From Haplosporangium gracile (lineage: Eukaryota > Mortierellomycota > Mortierellomycetes > Mortierellales > Mortierellaceae), in NCBI GenBank assembly GCA_015499985.1, contig JAAAUF010000333.1, positions 269 through 31,035 of the forward strand: a stretch of DNA of 30,767 nucleotides, written 5' to 3'. The notes beneath the pieces are model-generated. The model worked only from the letters and a program-made list of their open reading frames with translations. It had not been told where the DNA came from and ran no database searches. Both the position numbers and the translations under genes were made by a program. How positions within the stretch are numbered: the stretch's first letter is position 1; each line of letters opens with the position of its first letter. Below are positions 1 through 13,942 of the stretch, in pieces.

Positions 1-53
1 TTTTTTGGGTATTCAACATTCACGACGAGGCGAGAAACTGATCAAGAAAAGAG

Positions 54-2508
54 ATGTCACGACCACCTTCGCAAGGAAGTCAACGCTATGGAGAAGAGCC
101 TCAGGCACGAAGCTCTGACGATTATTCGGGACGTACAGACAACAACTGGGCAAACGACGGGCCTCCTCCAGGACAGCATCAGGGGTATCGTCAACAAGGC
201 AACAGTCCGTATGATGACCACAGCTATCGGGCGACAGGACCAGAAGGCGCATACCCTCCAAGGCAGCATGACCGTAGACACTACCTACAGCGTCCTCCGC
301 CTCCACAACACTATCAGCAACAGAATCATCATCAGCATCACCATCAGGCACCGTCATACCCTCATCCACACGGACCACAATCTCCTCCACCAATTCGACT
401 TGTCCCTGGACAACCGCCGCCCTTCCCTATTCAAACCATGCAGCAGCAACAGTATCAGCATTCCAATAACACGCACTTCCAAGGCTCAAGAAACCACTCG
501 AACCAGCATCATCGACATCACAATCAACAACACCCACAGGAGACGTTCTCCGAGCACCAGTTCCCAGTCCACCCACTGAATCGGTTCAAGGTCAAATGTG
601 CGCCCTTTCAACAGCCTATCGAGATCGGGAGTTTTTCTTACGACGAGAGGCGGAATTTCATCATGGACGATTCTCAACTGGTAAAAAAAAAAAAAAAAAA
701 TAAGGGTTGCGTTTTGCACAAAGATGGAGTCAATTCGAGATGGGTAGTCTATTTAACCAAAGGCTTCTTTGTGGTTTTTTTCTTTTTATCTGGAGTAGAA
801 ATATTACTTCCCGCCAGACCTAACGAAACCCAACAACCTATCGGTCAACTATGACAAGTACATCTCGCGGAACCTGACTGTAGACGAGCATGTTGACGCG
901 TTACTGGATGCTCTTATCTGTATCTGGGACCGGGAGCAGCAACAACAGCAACAGCAACAGCAGGAGACCGCAAGCATGACACAAGCAGATTTCATCTGTT
1001 ACAGAGGTCTACTTACAAAGATAATGTGCACGCCCTATGCCAGGAATGAGCCTTGGGAGATGGGCGCCACACTCTACAAAGGATCTATGTGAGTCTTTTT
1101 TACTCGCTTCATTTGTACTAGCTAGGCAAACCTTTGTCAAAACTTACAACATCCTACTCATTTCACGCTGCTAAAAAATAATAATCGGATATCTACAATA
1201 GATACATTGAAGAACACGTATCGGCAGAGCGCCGAGAGAACGCGGCAGGATCGAATGATCGACACAAGTTGATGTCCTATTGGGGGTACCGATTCGAGAC
1301 CATATGCAATATCTCTAAACCTGTTTCGGAGCTGCAAAGGATTAGGACCAGGAAACGTGGCGCGTCGGCATCATCGTCTTTAATCAATAGTGGTAATCCT
1401 CAGAGTAAAATTACCAAGCTAGAGGATGGAGATGACCAGCAGCAGCGGGAAGAACAAACTGGAGACGGTGATGTAGAAGGGGATCCGAACAACGTTAAAG
1501 TCGTTGTAGATGTGGATGAGAAAAAGAAGGAGGATGAGGAAGTAGACAAGTTGGCGGCAGCAATGCTGGATAAGATCGACTTGGAGGATCCAGAACTGAC
1601 AGGTCGGTTGGACGGGATAGTCGACACCAATTTACAGTACTGCACTGTGGCCCGGACCAAGATCGGGAAGAATAGTATCATTATGGGCGCAGAAGTTGAC
1701 TGTACCTCGGGTGAGATATAATGCATTGTTGCACATATTTTTTTCAATTTACGGAGGAGATCTGTGCGACAACATGTTTAACTCACACCTTTTATCCTCT
1801 CTCTTACCCTGCGCCTGTGCTTGGATTTGTTTGTGTGGTGTGTGTGGGTGTCTGCGAGAGTAGAACCTAAGAAGGCACCGCCTCATAACCCACTCTCAAA
1901 CTACATCGAACTCAAGACCTCGCGCATAATCTCCAGTGCCCGTGAACGCAACAGTTTTGAACGGTACGTCCCTAAAGCTATCGCGCTTTCTCAGTCGTCG
2001 CCGGCTTTTGGGCTTGAAATCTCTGATCAGCTACTAATACATCGTATTCGTCCTTCCTTCCTTTACTTTCCTCCTTCTAGGCACAAGCTGCTAAAATTCT
2101 GGGCACAGTCGTTCCTTCCAGGAATTCCCACCATCATTGTGGGGTTCCGAGACGATGACGGCAATGTGATCACGGTCGAGACTTTCAAGACCATGGAAAT
2201 CCCGAGGCTCGTGCGTGGGAAAGAAGGTGCATGGGTAAGTCAACCTCTCTCTTTTTCTCACATACACAGTGTATACATACCTCTCTTTTAACACCTTTTC
2301 AATTGCTTTTTTGTAGGACACAACGATATGTATCAACTTTTTGGACGGTGTCCTCAACTTCCTCCGCAAACAGATCACAATCGACGACCCTGAAGTTTCG
2401 TACACAATCCGGTGGGCCCCTCCCTACAAAGCCATCGAAGTCGAGTATATGGGCAAGGGTACTTCATTCCTCACAGAGCGCTTTCTGAAAAGCAAGAATA
2501 AACCCTAA
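54..2508 (+). CDS. RAI1: RAI1/DXO-family RNA decapping nuclease, six exons
   Basis: Exons 54-680, 799-1088, 1202-1710, 1864-1963, 2082-2235 and 2317-2508 join in phase to 623 residues. Family hallmarks appear in order: NEPWEMGATLYKGS, then GYRFE (Glu338), GAEVDC (Glu470, Asp472) and YIELKTSR (Glu491, Lys493), then KLLKFWAQSFLPGIP and VGFRDDDG. The acidic residues form the metal site in DXO/Rai1. The family hydrolyses incomplete or non-canonical 5' caps and trims the exposed RNA in the nucleus, and fungal Rai1 also supports Rat1. The first about 170 residues are low-complexity (Gln, His, Pro, Asn), a Gln run follows residue 240, and an acidic Lys/Glu/Asp-rich insert lies between GYRFE and GAEVDC. 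Together these make it much longer than the usual about 390 residues. The start is the first ATG of the open frame, 53 bases from the window edge. The family call is firm; the name RAI1 rather than DXO is a convention. Confidence 0.9.
681..798 (+). other. RAI1 intron 1 with A18 tract at the donor
   Basis: The donor GT at 681 is followed at once by an uninterrupted A run to about 698, and the acceptor is GGAGTAG at 792-798. Splicing restores the conserved SQL-KYYFPPDL junction. Unspliced reading continues to a stop at 854, losing the whole catalytic domain. Confidence 0.7.
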
Positions 2509-2628
2509 GCGTGCATACACAAAAAAAGCGTTCTAGGCAGTGGATAGTCTGAGTGTATGCACTTATGCTCCAAGTGACATTCTCGAAAAAAAAAAAAAAA
2601 AAAGTTGCGTTTTTTGTCGTTAACCAAC

Positions 2629-2634
2629 TTTATT
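2629..2634 (-). terminator. Probable polyadenylation signal of PP1 transcript
   Basis: AATAAA read on the minus strand, about 265 bases beyond the inferred PP1 stop codon. It is the only canonical hexamer noticed in this convergent space, apart from one on the plus strand overlapping the RAI1 stop region (2498-2503). Confidence 0.45.
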
Positions 2635-2781
2635 ATGAATCGCATAATATGCCCTGTGATGTCCTTGCCGTTGCGTACTCCCTGAGATGACAAAAAATGC
2701 AGACTGGAGAGAAAAAAGAAAAGAAAAAGAAATATACAATGACAATGTGAGTCCTCCTGCAATATGACCCGCATGCAATTC

Positions 2782-2830
2782 AACATGGGCATTTAACATA
2801 GGCATTTAACATAGGCATTCAATATAGGCA
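2782..2830. repeat. 13-base tandem repeat, 3.8 copies
   Basis: Units start at 2782, 2795, 2808 and 2821 with consensus AACATAGGCATTT. The copies differ by one or two bases and the last is truncated. It lies in the shared 3' region of two convergent genes, probably within the PP1 3' UTR. Confidence 0.85.
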
Positions 2831-2898
2831 GGCCATTTTTTGAGTGCTCCAAAGTTTCATCCTGCCATTTTCTCGTGCGCAGCCTTACCGGCCCATTG

Positions 2899-5675
<2,777 letters not shown>

Positions 5676-6514
5676 TGTCGAGTATTGCCGAGGGAGGAAG
5701 AAAGGAAAGAGGAAGAAAAGGGGAAGAGGAAGGGAAGGAGTGAGAGAGAGTGGGAGAGGGTGAAAGTGAGTGGAAGAAGAAGGATGGGACAGATAGGCAA
5801 ATAAGAGGAAGGGAGGAAGAAGAAAAGGAAAATCAAAAACAACAACAGGCGAGGAGAAAAGGACGAGGGTGCGACACACACATCAGTGCGGTCCAAAAGG
5901 CGGAGCGGGAGCGAAAGGGCAGCGAGAAGAGAGAAGAGGGAAAAAAAATGGTGATTCAACAAAGCCACCCACTATTGAAATTATTGCAGTTTGGCAGAGG
6001 TCAGCCGGGATGATTCAATGGTCCTTGTCGACGCTAAACAGGTTGTGCAGAAGTAGATCGTGGACAGATCGAAATAAAGGGGTCAAGTGAGAAAAAACAA
6101 TAACTAAAAGGTGTACGGAAGTAACGATGCAACGGTAACGAGAATAACAAAGAGACGATAAGAGGTAAAGGGTAGAGAGAAGGCAACAAGTAGAATACAA
6201 CAGCAACCAACCAATAACAACGACAACACCAGAAGCATCGGCGCAAAACTTCCAGGAAAACGCTTATTGCTCAGATCATCTCTGGAAAAAAGATGAGGTA
6301 AAGAAAAAAAATCAGAAAAGACTAATAGATGGACCTTGCATGTAATTTTTGGCGGCAAATGGATCCATCTCTCCCTCTTCTCAGACTCTCTTTTTTCCGG
6401 TTCTTCTTAGTTGTTTGTGGTTCAATGAAGAAGTGGCCATGTTGGTTGATTTAATGTACTGCAGAATGCCTAACGAAAAGTGCTGATGCCAGTCAAGTTT
6501 TGTTTGTGTCTAAT
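5676..6514. other. Intergenic: PP1 promoter/leader and DUF2358 3' region
   Basis: No gene seen. 5690-5960 is almost pure purine on the plus strand, that is, pyrimidine-rich in the sense of PP1, as expected of a fungal 5' leader or core promoter. Open frames across it are simple Arg/Glu/Lys or Phe/Leu/Ser repeats without domain features. Confidence 0.55.
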
Positions 6515-7794
6515 CTAGTCAAGCCTCAGTCGCTTACGAGATGCTGCTGCGTCCTCAAAGGTTGCCGTCGCTGCAGGACGAGTTCGACTCAACAGCCAAC
6601 CCCACCACGCAAATGCCCGTTGGATCGCCTCAGGGCTCGGAGAAGGCATGATGTTTTCAATCCGGTGCTCGTCAATTAGTCCCCGATCATCTATCTCGTA
6701 CACAAAGATACCTTCATAAGACGAAGGCGGTGGTGATGTAGGTCCTGAGGTCGTCAACACAACCGAAGGTCGAGTCGTCCCCTTCAATGTCCACCGCACT
6801 GTCACCGTTGTTGCCGGGAGTGACGGTTCTCCACCTCCTCCGCCTCCTTCTCCCTGGTTGATGTTAATCCCATCTACTCGCACAGTACCGTATGGCGTCT
6901 TCTTCACGATTGCTTCACCTTCCTGTTTCGATCCATGTAACTGCAACGAAGTCGATGCCGACATGTTATCAATGTCGTTTCCAGAGTCCAGTCCAGAAGT
7001 CCCCTTCCCACCCCGGTCGTTCACCCGAATCGACTGAATCTCAAACTCAATGTCCCGGAACCACATCTTGAAACTCCACCTGACAGCCCCCGCCAGCAAA
7101 AAGTAGATCGGTTTCCCTTGCAGCGATACGTTCGTATGACTGGCCTCGATCAACCGGATGTTGGGCGCATAGATCGAGGTCGTACACAGTCCCTGTTGAA
7201 AAAACTGTGGTAGCTCCTCTCGCAATGTCCTGATCGCTTTAAAAAAAAAATCAAAATATGAAAAAAATGTCAAAAAGCGTCGATAGAGCCTTTCCAGCAT
7301 TGACCTGTCATTGAGTTTGAGGCGATGAGATGGTTGCGGATATGGAAGATGTATTATTTACCAGTGCCAACGCGTATTTTGTATTCCTGTGGCGTAATGC
7401 GGTCGTCATTTTCTTCAGAGTACTTGAGAACCGGGTCCTGCTGGCGATTCGTTTGTGTCATTAAGGTCCTTGTCAGTATCATTGTCGAGCGTGCAAGCGT
7501 GCCTTGACAGCAGTGTTGAAGAGGTATGAAGAAACTTCTGCTATACTGCTGCTGTCCTTTTAAGCACTTCATATTCCTCCCGGTGAGGTTCTGAGCCGAG
7601 GTCGACAAGCTCTGGACATGAGTCTGTTGCAGAGCCGCAACTCGACGACTGTTGGTCAATGTAAAAAGTGTCCATGTCCACGTCGATTGCGAGAAACGCG
7701 TGTTGTCGCGCATGCCATTGCTGAGTGCGGTTGTCTTTGGTGCTCCCTGTTGTAGTGCAAGTATGGATCGTGAGAGTGGCCGTGGTATCCTCAT
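6515..7794 (-). CDS. DUF2358-like protein, probably mitochondrial
   Basis: Exons 7794-7362 and 7236-6515 join in phase (GTG|GTAAAT donor context, AAAG acceptor) to 384 residues. The second exon carries the recognisable part: LREELPQFFQQG, SIYAPNIRLIEA, LAGAVRWSFKMWF, VTVRWTLKGTTRP and then YEGIFVYEIDDRGLIDEHRI with ENIMPSPS. This order resembles DUF2358 proteins (human C6orf136 and plant plastid relatives), which have an NTF2/SnoaL-like fold and no settled function. The first about 100 residues are rich in Arg, Ser, Thr and Gln with few acidic residues, as in mitochondrial presequences. A Gly/Glu-rich loop breaks the domain before VTVRW. It ends in an Arg/Lys-rich tail. The fold assignment is from memory of the family; the cell location is inference. 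Confidence 0.65.
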
Positions 7795-7908
7795 GTTGCC
7801 GTCAGGGTGGTTGTTCGAGCAAACAGGGCAAAGTGTAAGCCAGCTCCAAATGACGTCGAGCAGACCTTTATTCTTCCTCGATCAAATGATTAAGGGTGAC
7901 TAAGATAT

Positions 7909-8945
7909 TTAGAACACATCTGCACCTTTACGGCGTTTACGCCAAATCCTAGAGACCCTTCGCGTGCTTCCGTTGTAACTAGAGGCTTTTAAAAAGCCCA
8001 CTGTGGTCTCTTCCTGTTCCATCAGATTTATCACAAATACCGAAGTATGTTCAAAGGCAACCCTGCGCATAACGTCTCCAAACTAGCCACGACGGCTTGG
8101 CGCCCCAGTCAAGATCTTTGAAAACTCGTTGGCAACATGGGCAATCGAGAATCGCTCAACGTAGAATGATTTGAAGGCTGTTTGGATGTAGAGTGCATTG
8201 GTCAACGTCACTGCATCCTGAATCGCCTGCGCTCCACCTTCTCCCGAGAAGGGGAACAGCTACTTAGATACACGTAAGATAGGGTTATATTTATCTAGAA
8301 GAAACTTTTTTTTGTGAACAGCTGGTTAAAGATCGCACGAGGATAAAAACAAAAAGTCAAGGTTAGTGGCGGTGAAACAGGCGCTCCATGATCGTCCAGC
8401 GGTCCCTGCATATATCAGCCACTCGCCATCGCCGATCATGACGCTGGGCCCATGGTACCAGGTCTTGAACAGCTTCTCCTCCAGTATTACCTTCGAGACT
8501 CGAGCTGCCGGAGTCCTATCCACCAGCTCAGTTACAGTGCCTGAAATAGGGCACTTCATACTTCGCATCTCGTTAATCATGTTCTGAGCAGCTTCCTGAT
8601 CTTACTCCATGGTCGACGACGCTTACTCCTCTTGAGCCTCTGCCTCGTCATATAACTGCTTGCTCTTGAGGACCGCATTCGACAACACGCCGATCACAGA
8701 CTGGCCCGTTTTCTCCGTAAAGAATATCCCGCTGATTGGCTTTGACTGAACCCCAATCTCGGGGAGGAAGCCCGGTTGGGCCAGGAGGGGCTGGACAACT
8801 GACGACAGGGCGATGGCTGAACCGAGGGGCTAGATTTTGGGGGTCGTTCGAGGATGATGCAGTCGAGTCCTGCGCGTTTGAGAAGAATACCGAAGACCAG
8901 GCCTCCTAAACCAGCTCCTACAATGATGATTTTGGTTTGATGCAT
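7909..8945 (-). pseudogene. FAD-dependent monooxygenase pseudogene
   Basis: The start reads MHQTKIIIVGAGLGGLVFGI, a classic dinucleotide-binding GxGxxG of group A flavin monooxygenases. Near 8829-8832 the frame shifts by one base. The continuing frame then gives PLGSAIAL, QPLLAQPGFLPEIG and PISGIFFTEKTGQS. Stops follow in that frame at about 8625 and 8595. Farther on come ELVDRTPAARVSKVILEEKL and WYHGPSVMIGDG, matching the C-terminal FAD-ribityl region, but the expected CHK after the GD is lost. About 180 unrelated bases intervene before EGGAQAIQDAVTLTNALY, and a further in-frame TAG lies near 8090. The substrate-binding middle (about 150 or more residues) is missing. These enzymes hydroxylate small or aromatic compounds using NAD(P)H and O2. 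One frameshift, several stops and a deletion make a working product very unlikely. Confidence 0.82.
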
Positions 8946-9154
8946 TATATAGGAGGTCTACATGGGGTTGAAGAAAAGTGAGGAAATGAAGTCGACTTTT
9001 ATGCTCTTGCTGTATATTGGCTGTCCCATGGTTAAGCTTTCGACCCGAGTATACAGACGAAACGAAAGGATAAGGATTATGTACAAGTGCTTTTTAATGG
9101 AACGCAATGCAGATATGCGGTCGCGTTTCTCTAAAGGGGGAGGAGGTAGATGGT

Positions 9155-12100
9155 CTAACGGTTTTTACCAAACAAGCCATGGCCATGGTGTCGCATCGCC
9201 TCTCTCTCCTTCTCGAGCTGCTGGACCGACTTGACCGGCAGCATCGTCTGCTTCAACGGCTCGACTCCCTCAGCTAGGCGCAGCTCCTTAATGTTATTGT
9301 TGTTGTTGTTGAGATTGCTGGGATGGTGATGCGATGTGGGACTTCCACCGTTGGAGCTGCCGTTATTAAGAGGGGTGTTATGGCTAGATCCATTGGCGTT
9401 GCCCAATCCGTTGTTGAGGTGGCCATTGTTGTTATTGTTGTTGTTATTGCCATGACGAATGTTTCCCAGTCGAAGAATACCAGGAGATCCGCCAGCTCCA
9501 CCAGGCGACGAGGGTGCATATCCACTTCCGCCTCCGTTGCTGCTGTTGTCTTGCTCGTTCAAGTAGATCGATGCTCCTGCGCTCTCCAAGAACTCGAGGG
9601 CGACTTGGGTCTGATCAATCGTCTTCATGTCGGGCGTGCGCTGAACTCGCAAGATACAATCCTGGGCCAGTTGGATCCTGCGAATCTTGCCTTCCTTGCC
9701 ATGCCAGTCCGACAACAAGTTCTTGAATAGTGGCTTCGAGTTCTTGTCCGGACCGTCGGCTTTGGAGCACAACTCGTTCGCCTTCTTGATCGTCTCAGGC
9801 GCTGACGACAACAGATCGTTCTCCAGAAGGAACCAGGCACTCATCACGCGCAGGTTCTCCGCTGCCACACACAGCGCATTTCGCTTGTTCCCGTTCCTGA
9901 GACTAGGGTCGGCTCCGTACAGCAACAGCATCTGGACAATCTCCTCATTGTCCATCTTCTCCAGAACCATATGCAGTGGTGTCGACTTGCGAGAATCAAT
10001 CGCGTTGACCTCGGCTCCTTTCTTCAATAACAACTCGATGACAGGCGCTGGCTCCTTGCAATGATGAATGGCGTAGTGCAAGGGGGTCCTCTGGTGTTGT
10101 TGATCGACCACTTTGGTCTGAGCTCCCAACTTGAACAAGACCCGCATGGTCTCAACCAAGACTTTGGTTGAAGTGATGTGCGAGTTCTGGAGAAGAATCA
10201 TCAAGGGGGTCCTCTTCTTGGAGTCGCGACTGTTGCAGTCCGCTCCAGCCTTGGTGAGGAAGATGACGGCCTCGGTAGGGTTGGGGTACTGCTCGCACAC
10301 AAAGTGCAGCACAGTCGTTCCATTATGATCTCCACGGTCAAGCGCAGCCCCGTGCTTGATCAGAACCTTCATAGTTTCAATGGCATGCCTTGAGCGAGCG
10401 GCAAGCAGGATAGGAGTAGGATGGGGCCAGAATCCAATAGACTCGTGAAGCAAGTATGGGTGCGCCTTGAGCAGCCTCTCGATCATCTCTAAATCGCCCT
10501 GTGTCACCGCCGTGAAAAAGTCAGATGGCTCATCCTGGCTTAACTCCTTGTAGGGGTCTGCAAGGCTATAAAAATTGTCAAACTGCACTCGGGGCTTGGA
10601 AGCTGAACCCTGAGATGCGGGAGGAGTAGCGTCCTTGGGGACCATGCGCATGTCCCGGAGATCTGTCCTGCTATCATTAGCGTGCTCTTCATGTCCGGAA
10701 CGCGAAGAGGGTGCTGAACCTTCCTGCTCCTTGGATACTGCCTCTGGAGATCTGTTGCCTTGATCTAAAAGGTTGCCACCAAAAAAAAAAAAAATGATTA
10801 AATTGATATTAGAAAAGTCATTTGAAATCATTAGAGATTGAAATTTAAAAATATCACAAGTGTCATACTTTTCGCTTTGCTGAGTCCGGCACGAATGGTA
10901 TCAACGACGGGGAAGAATCCCGGGCTGGACCTAGGAGGAGGATTGGATCCAGAGTTTGATGATGGTGGGTTTTGGTTGACGACGCGCTGAGCTCCGTTTT
11001 CCGTGGATGATCCAAGTTTGTTGATCTCAATGGCATGACTGGTCTTGGAATCAGCTTCCCTCCGTGTTGCTTCTGGGCTGTTGGGGCGCAAAGCTGGAGA
11101 CGAGTTACTGGGCTTGGCAGCATCGATTTGCCGGGACGTCTTGTAAATGGAAGAATTAGATGGTGCTATGCTCGGTTCCGACGCAGGGCTTCTTTTGGGA
11201 AAGAGATGGGGATCCAAGGGTGCAACGACAGGGAATCCCATGGGAATCTGACGAGAAGGGGCAGGTCGGGTCTCAGAGGGCAATGCGAGGGAGGGCTCAG
11301 CATCGGCCTTGGTCTCTGATTTGCCCTTGTAGGTCGTGGTGGGAACATACACAATGGGTGACACTGGGTTACGAGGGACATCCGCCTGAGCGGCCTTGGC
11401 GACAGCTGGAGAAGACCCGTTGAGGACAGGCGATGGAGGCATCCCTGCTGGTGGCTTTGGTGAAGGACCGAGGGAAGGAGAGCCACTAGGCTTGATTGGG
11501 AGGGTTCCTGGTGGAGGCGGAGGCACCAATCTACCCTGGCTACCCACGGGAGGAGAGATAGTCTTGGAGGCTCGACCGGGTGGAGGGGGAACCTGGTTGT
11601 TCCGGATCTTGGGAGGCGAAATGACCTTTGGGCGATTGGATGGCGGTGAAACCACTCGAGGGCTGTTGCTGTGGCCAGCAACGGCGGGTGGCGGTGGTGG
11701 AGCTCCTGGTGGAGGTGGGGAAATCGTCGAAATGGATCGAATGGATCCCAGGTTCAACTTGCTGACCACCGACACCATCGAAAGACCACTTGCCAATGCC
11801 AGCGATGCAGTTTCAGGTAGCACCGAGTTAATCGATTCCATTGGAGGAGCTGAGGAAATGCTGATGTCCTTTGGAGGCGTTGTAAGCGCAAGTGCCTTGA
11901 AGGATGGCAGAGGTGGGAGGAGCTGTGGGCCTGCCCCTGCCTTGTTCGCGTCAGAGTTGACGGTTGAAGCCTTTGTTTCTAAGCTATTCTCGGCAGGAGG
12001 AGGGGGACTGCTGACAGTGGGGCTATCGGGCACAGTCATTGGTGGAACTCGAACATTGGGTTTGGCGCTATTAATCTGATGGTTGTTGTCGGCAGCGTTC

Positions 12101-13836
12101 TTACTCTGCTCCATACCACTAGCAGCTCCGTTGGTCTTCGGGTCCTTGGAAGGCTGATTGTCGATAAAGGAAACACGGACACCTAAGCGATCACGAATGG
12201 GCACAGAGGGAATGTTCTGACCCTTAGGGGCCAATCCTTGAGCAATCGATTGGCGGGCTCCTGGTGGTCGTTGTGAAAGTGGTGATGCTGGTCGCATGTG
12301 TGTCGTGTTTTCGGGTGAGGACTGGACGGTGGCATCGTTGTCGTAGGGGAAAGGAGTGCTGGGGGCGATCATAGATTCACTGGAGAGGGGTCGAGGTGGT
12401 CGGGGTGAGATGGGTCGAGGTGCGGCAGGTCGAGGGTTGATCTGTTCAGCAGCCAAAAGCTCGACCAATTCAGACAAGACGATCTCCATGTTGGGACGGT
12501 TCTGAGGCAAGCCATCCCAGCATCGCCTGTACAGCATCTCGTATTCGACTGCGGTTCCTGGAACTGTCTTTTCTCGAACGCCTGCAATGATGTTGACGGC
12601 CAGCATCACATCCTGCAGCTGAGCCTCGAAGGGGATGACACAACTAGAAAGCTCCCAAAGGATGACGCCCAAACTGTAGATGTCACATTTGGCGTTGTAG
12701 GTGTAGGTCGGGTTCTGCATCCGCTCTGGAGCAACATAGGGCACAACACCAAAGAGTCCAGCCTTGGTTGTGTAGATGGTTTTGTTGACAGACTTGCTGA
12801 GACCGAAATCTGTGATCAATGCCTTTCCGCCAGTGTCGATAAGAATGTTACGGGAGTGTAGGTCGGTGTGAAAGATGTTTTCGCGGTGAATAAAGTCGAG
12901 TCCACTGGCGATCTCCCAGGCGAGCCGGTACTTTGTTAGCCAGGTGATGGAAACATTCTGGGTCTCAAGAAAGTCCTGTAGACAGCCGTTCTCCGCAAAC
13001 TGCATAACAATGCAGGTGTCGTGGGTGAGAGGGTGCTTGGTGATGCCGAAGAACTTGACGATATAGTTCGAATCGTGGACCTGCTTGTGCATCTTGAGCT
13101 GAGTTTGATGAAAATGAATATGAAGGAAAAGAAATGAACCAGGAGTAAATGTTAGAGTTGCTCCGTGGTTGGTTGGTGTAGGCGGAGTCGTTGTCTGGTA
13201 TGGCTCTCACACATCTCATTGAGCGCTGATTGATCCCACTACGCCAAGTCTAGATGGGCGTCTCCTGGTTGTATGTACTCCTTGCACTCACTCCTTGCAG
13301 CAGACAGAAAAAAAGATTCGCCGATAATCTATCCTGCTCCACTCTCTCTCAGTTGTGCTGTCCAACTGCCCTATGATCGAAACCCATCCCATGGGTCTAT
13401 TGATCCTTATGCTATTCCAAAATGTCTCAGCCATTGGTGAAAGAGCAAATCGGTCGTTTCATTGTCGTCCTGTCGATGACACGAACCATTATTGACCATT
13501 GACGGTTAACCATTGGCCATTAACCATTGATATCACTATGGCAGCTTTGAGTCAAGGAAAATAAAAAATAGTAAACCATATGTTCATCCAAGGTGGGAAG
13601 CTTACCTCTTTGATGAGATCATTGGTATTGTGCTGCTCCTTGATCGCAATGTGCATGTTGCGCCAAGCTCCGAGATGGATCGTTCCTGAGCCGCCCTTGG
13701 CAACATTGTACTTGACCTTGCTGATCTCGGAGAAGGGGATCATGCGAACATGCTTGTCCTTGACAGCGTTCTTGAGCCATTCCTCTGCTCGCGAGTTCTT
13801 CTTTATCTGGGCGCTCTGCGTCCGGTCGTTCGCCAT
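9155..13836 (-). CDS. Protein kinase (TKL-like) with Pro-rich linker and ankyrin repeats
   Basis: Exons 13836-13606, 13098-10869 and 10764-9155 join to 1356 residues. Kinase domain about 40-300: Gly loop GGSGTIHLG (48-56), Lys66 in IAIK, Glu77, catalytic loop HTDLHSRN (Asp156, Asn161), DFG 174-176, APE 200-202, DIYSLGVILWEL. All catalytic residues are present. The HRD arginine is Thr, and the DLHSRN loop resembles TKL kinases expanded in Mucoromycota. Residues about 300-820 are disordered and Pro/Ser-rich, with repeated PPPP runs of the kind bound by SH3 domains or profilin. Residues about 900-1140 hold about six ankyrin repeats (TPLHYAIHH, TPLHMVLEKM and similar), then a conserved-looking block, a Gly/Asn/Ser-rich stretch and a basic tail ending GLFGKNR. 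No membrane segment. Probably an active cytosolic signalling kinase; its substrate cannot be read from sequence. Confidence 0.88.
13099..13605 (-). other. 507-base intron splitting the kinase N-lobe
   Basis: Donor GAG|GTAAGC, acceptor AACTCAG|CTC. It falls just after Glu77 in the alphaC region. It contains a cluster of five CCATT motifs at 13486-13528 and no coding signal. Confidence 0.8.
13486..13528. repeat. Cluster of CCATT motifs in kinase intron
   Basis: CCATT occurs at 13486, 13496, 13510, 13517 and 13524, most as (A/G)CCATTG, giving an imperfect short tandem array. No function is evident. Confidence 0.7.
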
Positions 13837-13911
13837 TCCGGAGGCTCTAGTGGGGTCGGCAGTCGATGGTATGGGGGAGAGGGAGGGATGTTGACTGTGC
13901 TGAGCGGCTGA

Positions 13912-13942
13912 TTGGCTGCGTTGGCTGCGTTGGCTGCGTTGG
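13912..13942. repeat. 9-base tandem repeat TTGGCTGCG, 3.4 copies
   Basis: Three perfect units at 13912, 13921 and 13930 plus a partial one, about 80-120 bases upstream of the kinase start codon. The period is a multiple of three; on the minus strand it reads Ala-Asn-Ala in one frame. Confidence 0.9.

Larger units (their letters stand above)
2509..2898. other. Convergent 3' intergenic region (RAI1 / PP1)
   Basis: No gene is seen. The stretch holds an A-rich run at 2586-2603, a 13-base tandem repeat at 2782-2830 and an AATAAA on the minus strand at 2629-2634 that suits the PP1 transcript. Confidence 0.6.

Noticed and set aside
9323..9730. Plus-strand frames across the kinase gene (9.3-12.1 kb)
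   Set aside because: Antisense shadows of the kinase coding sequence, driven by its repetitive Asn and Pro codons.
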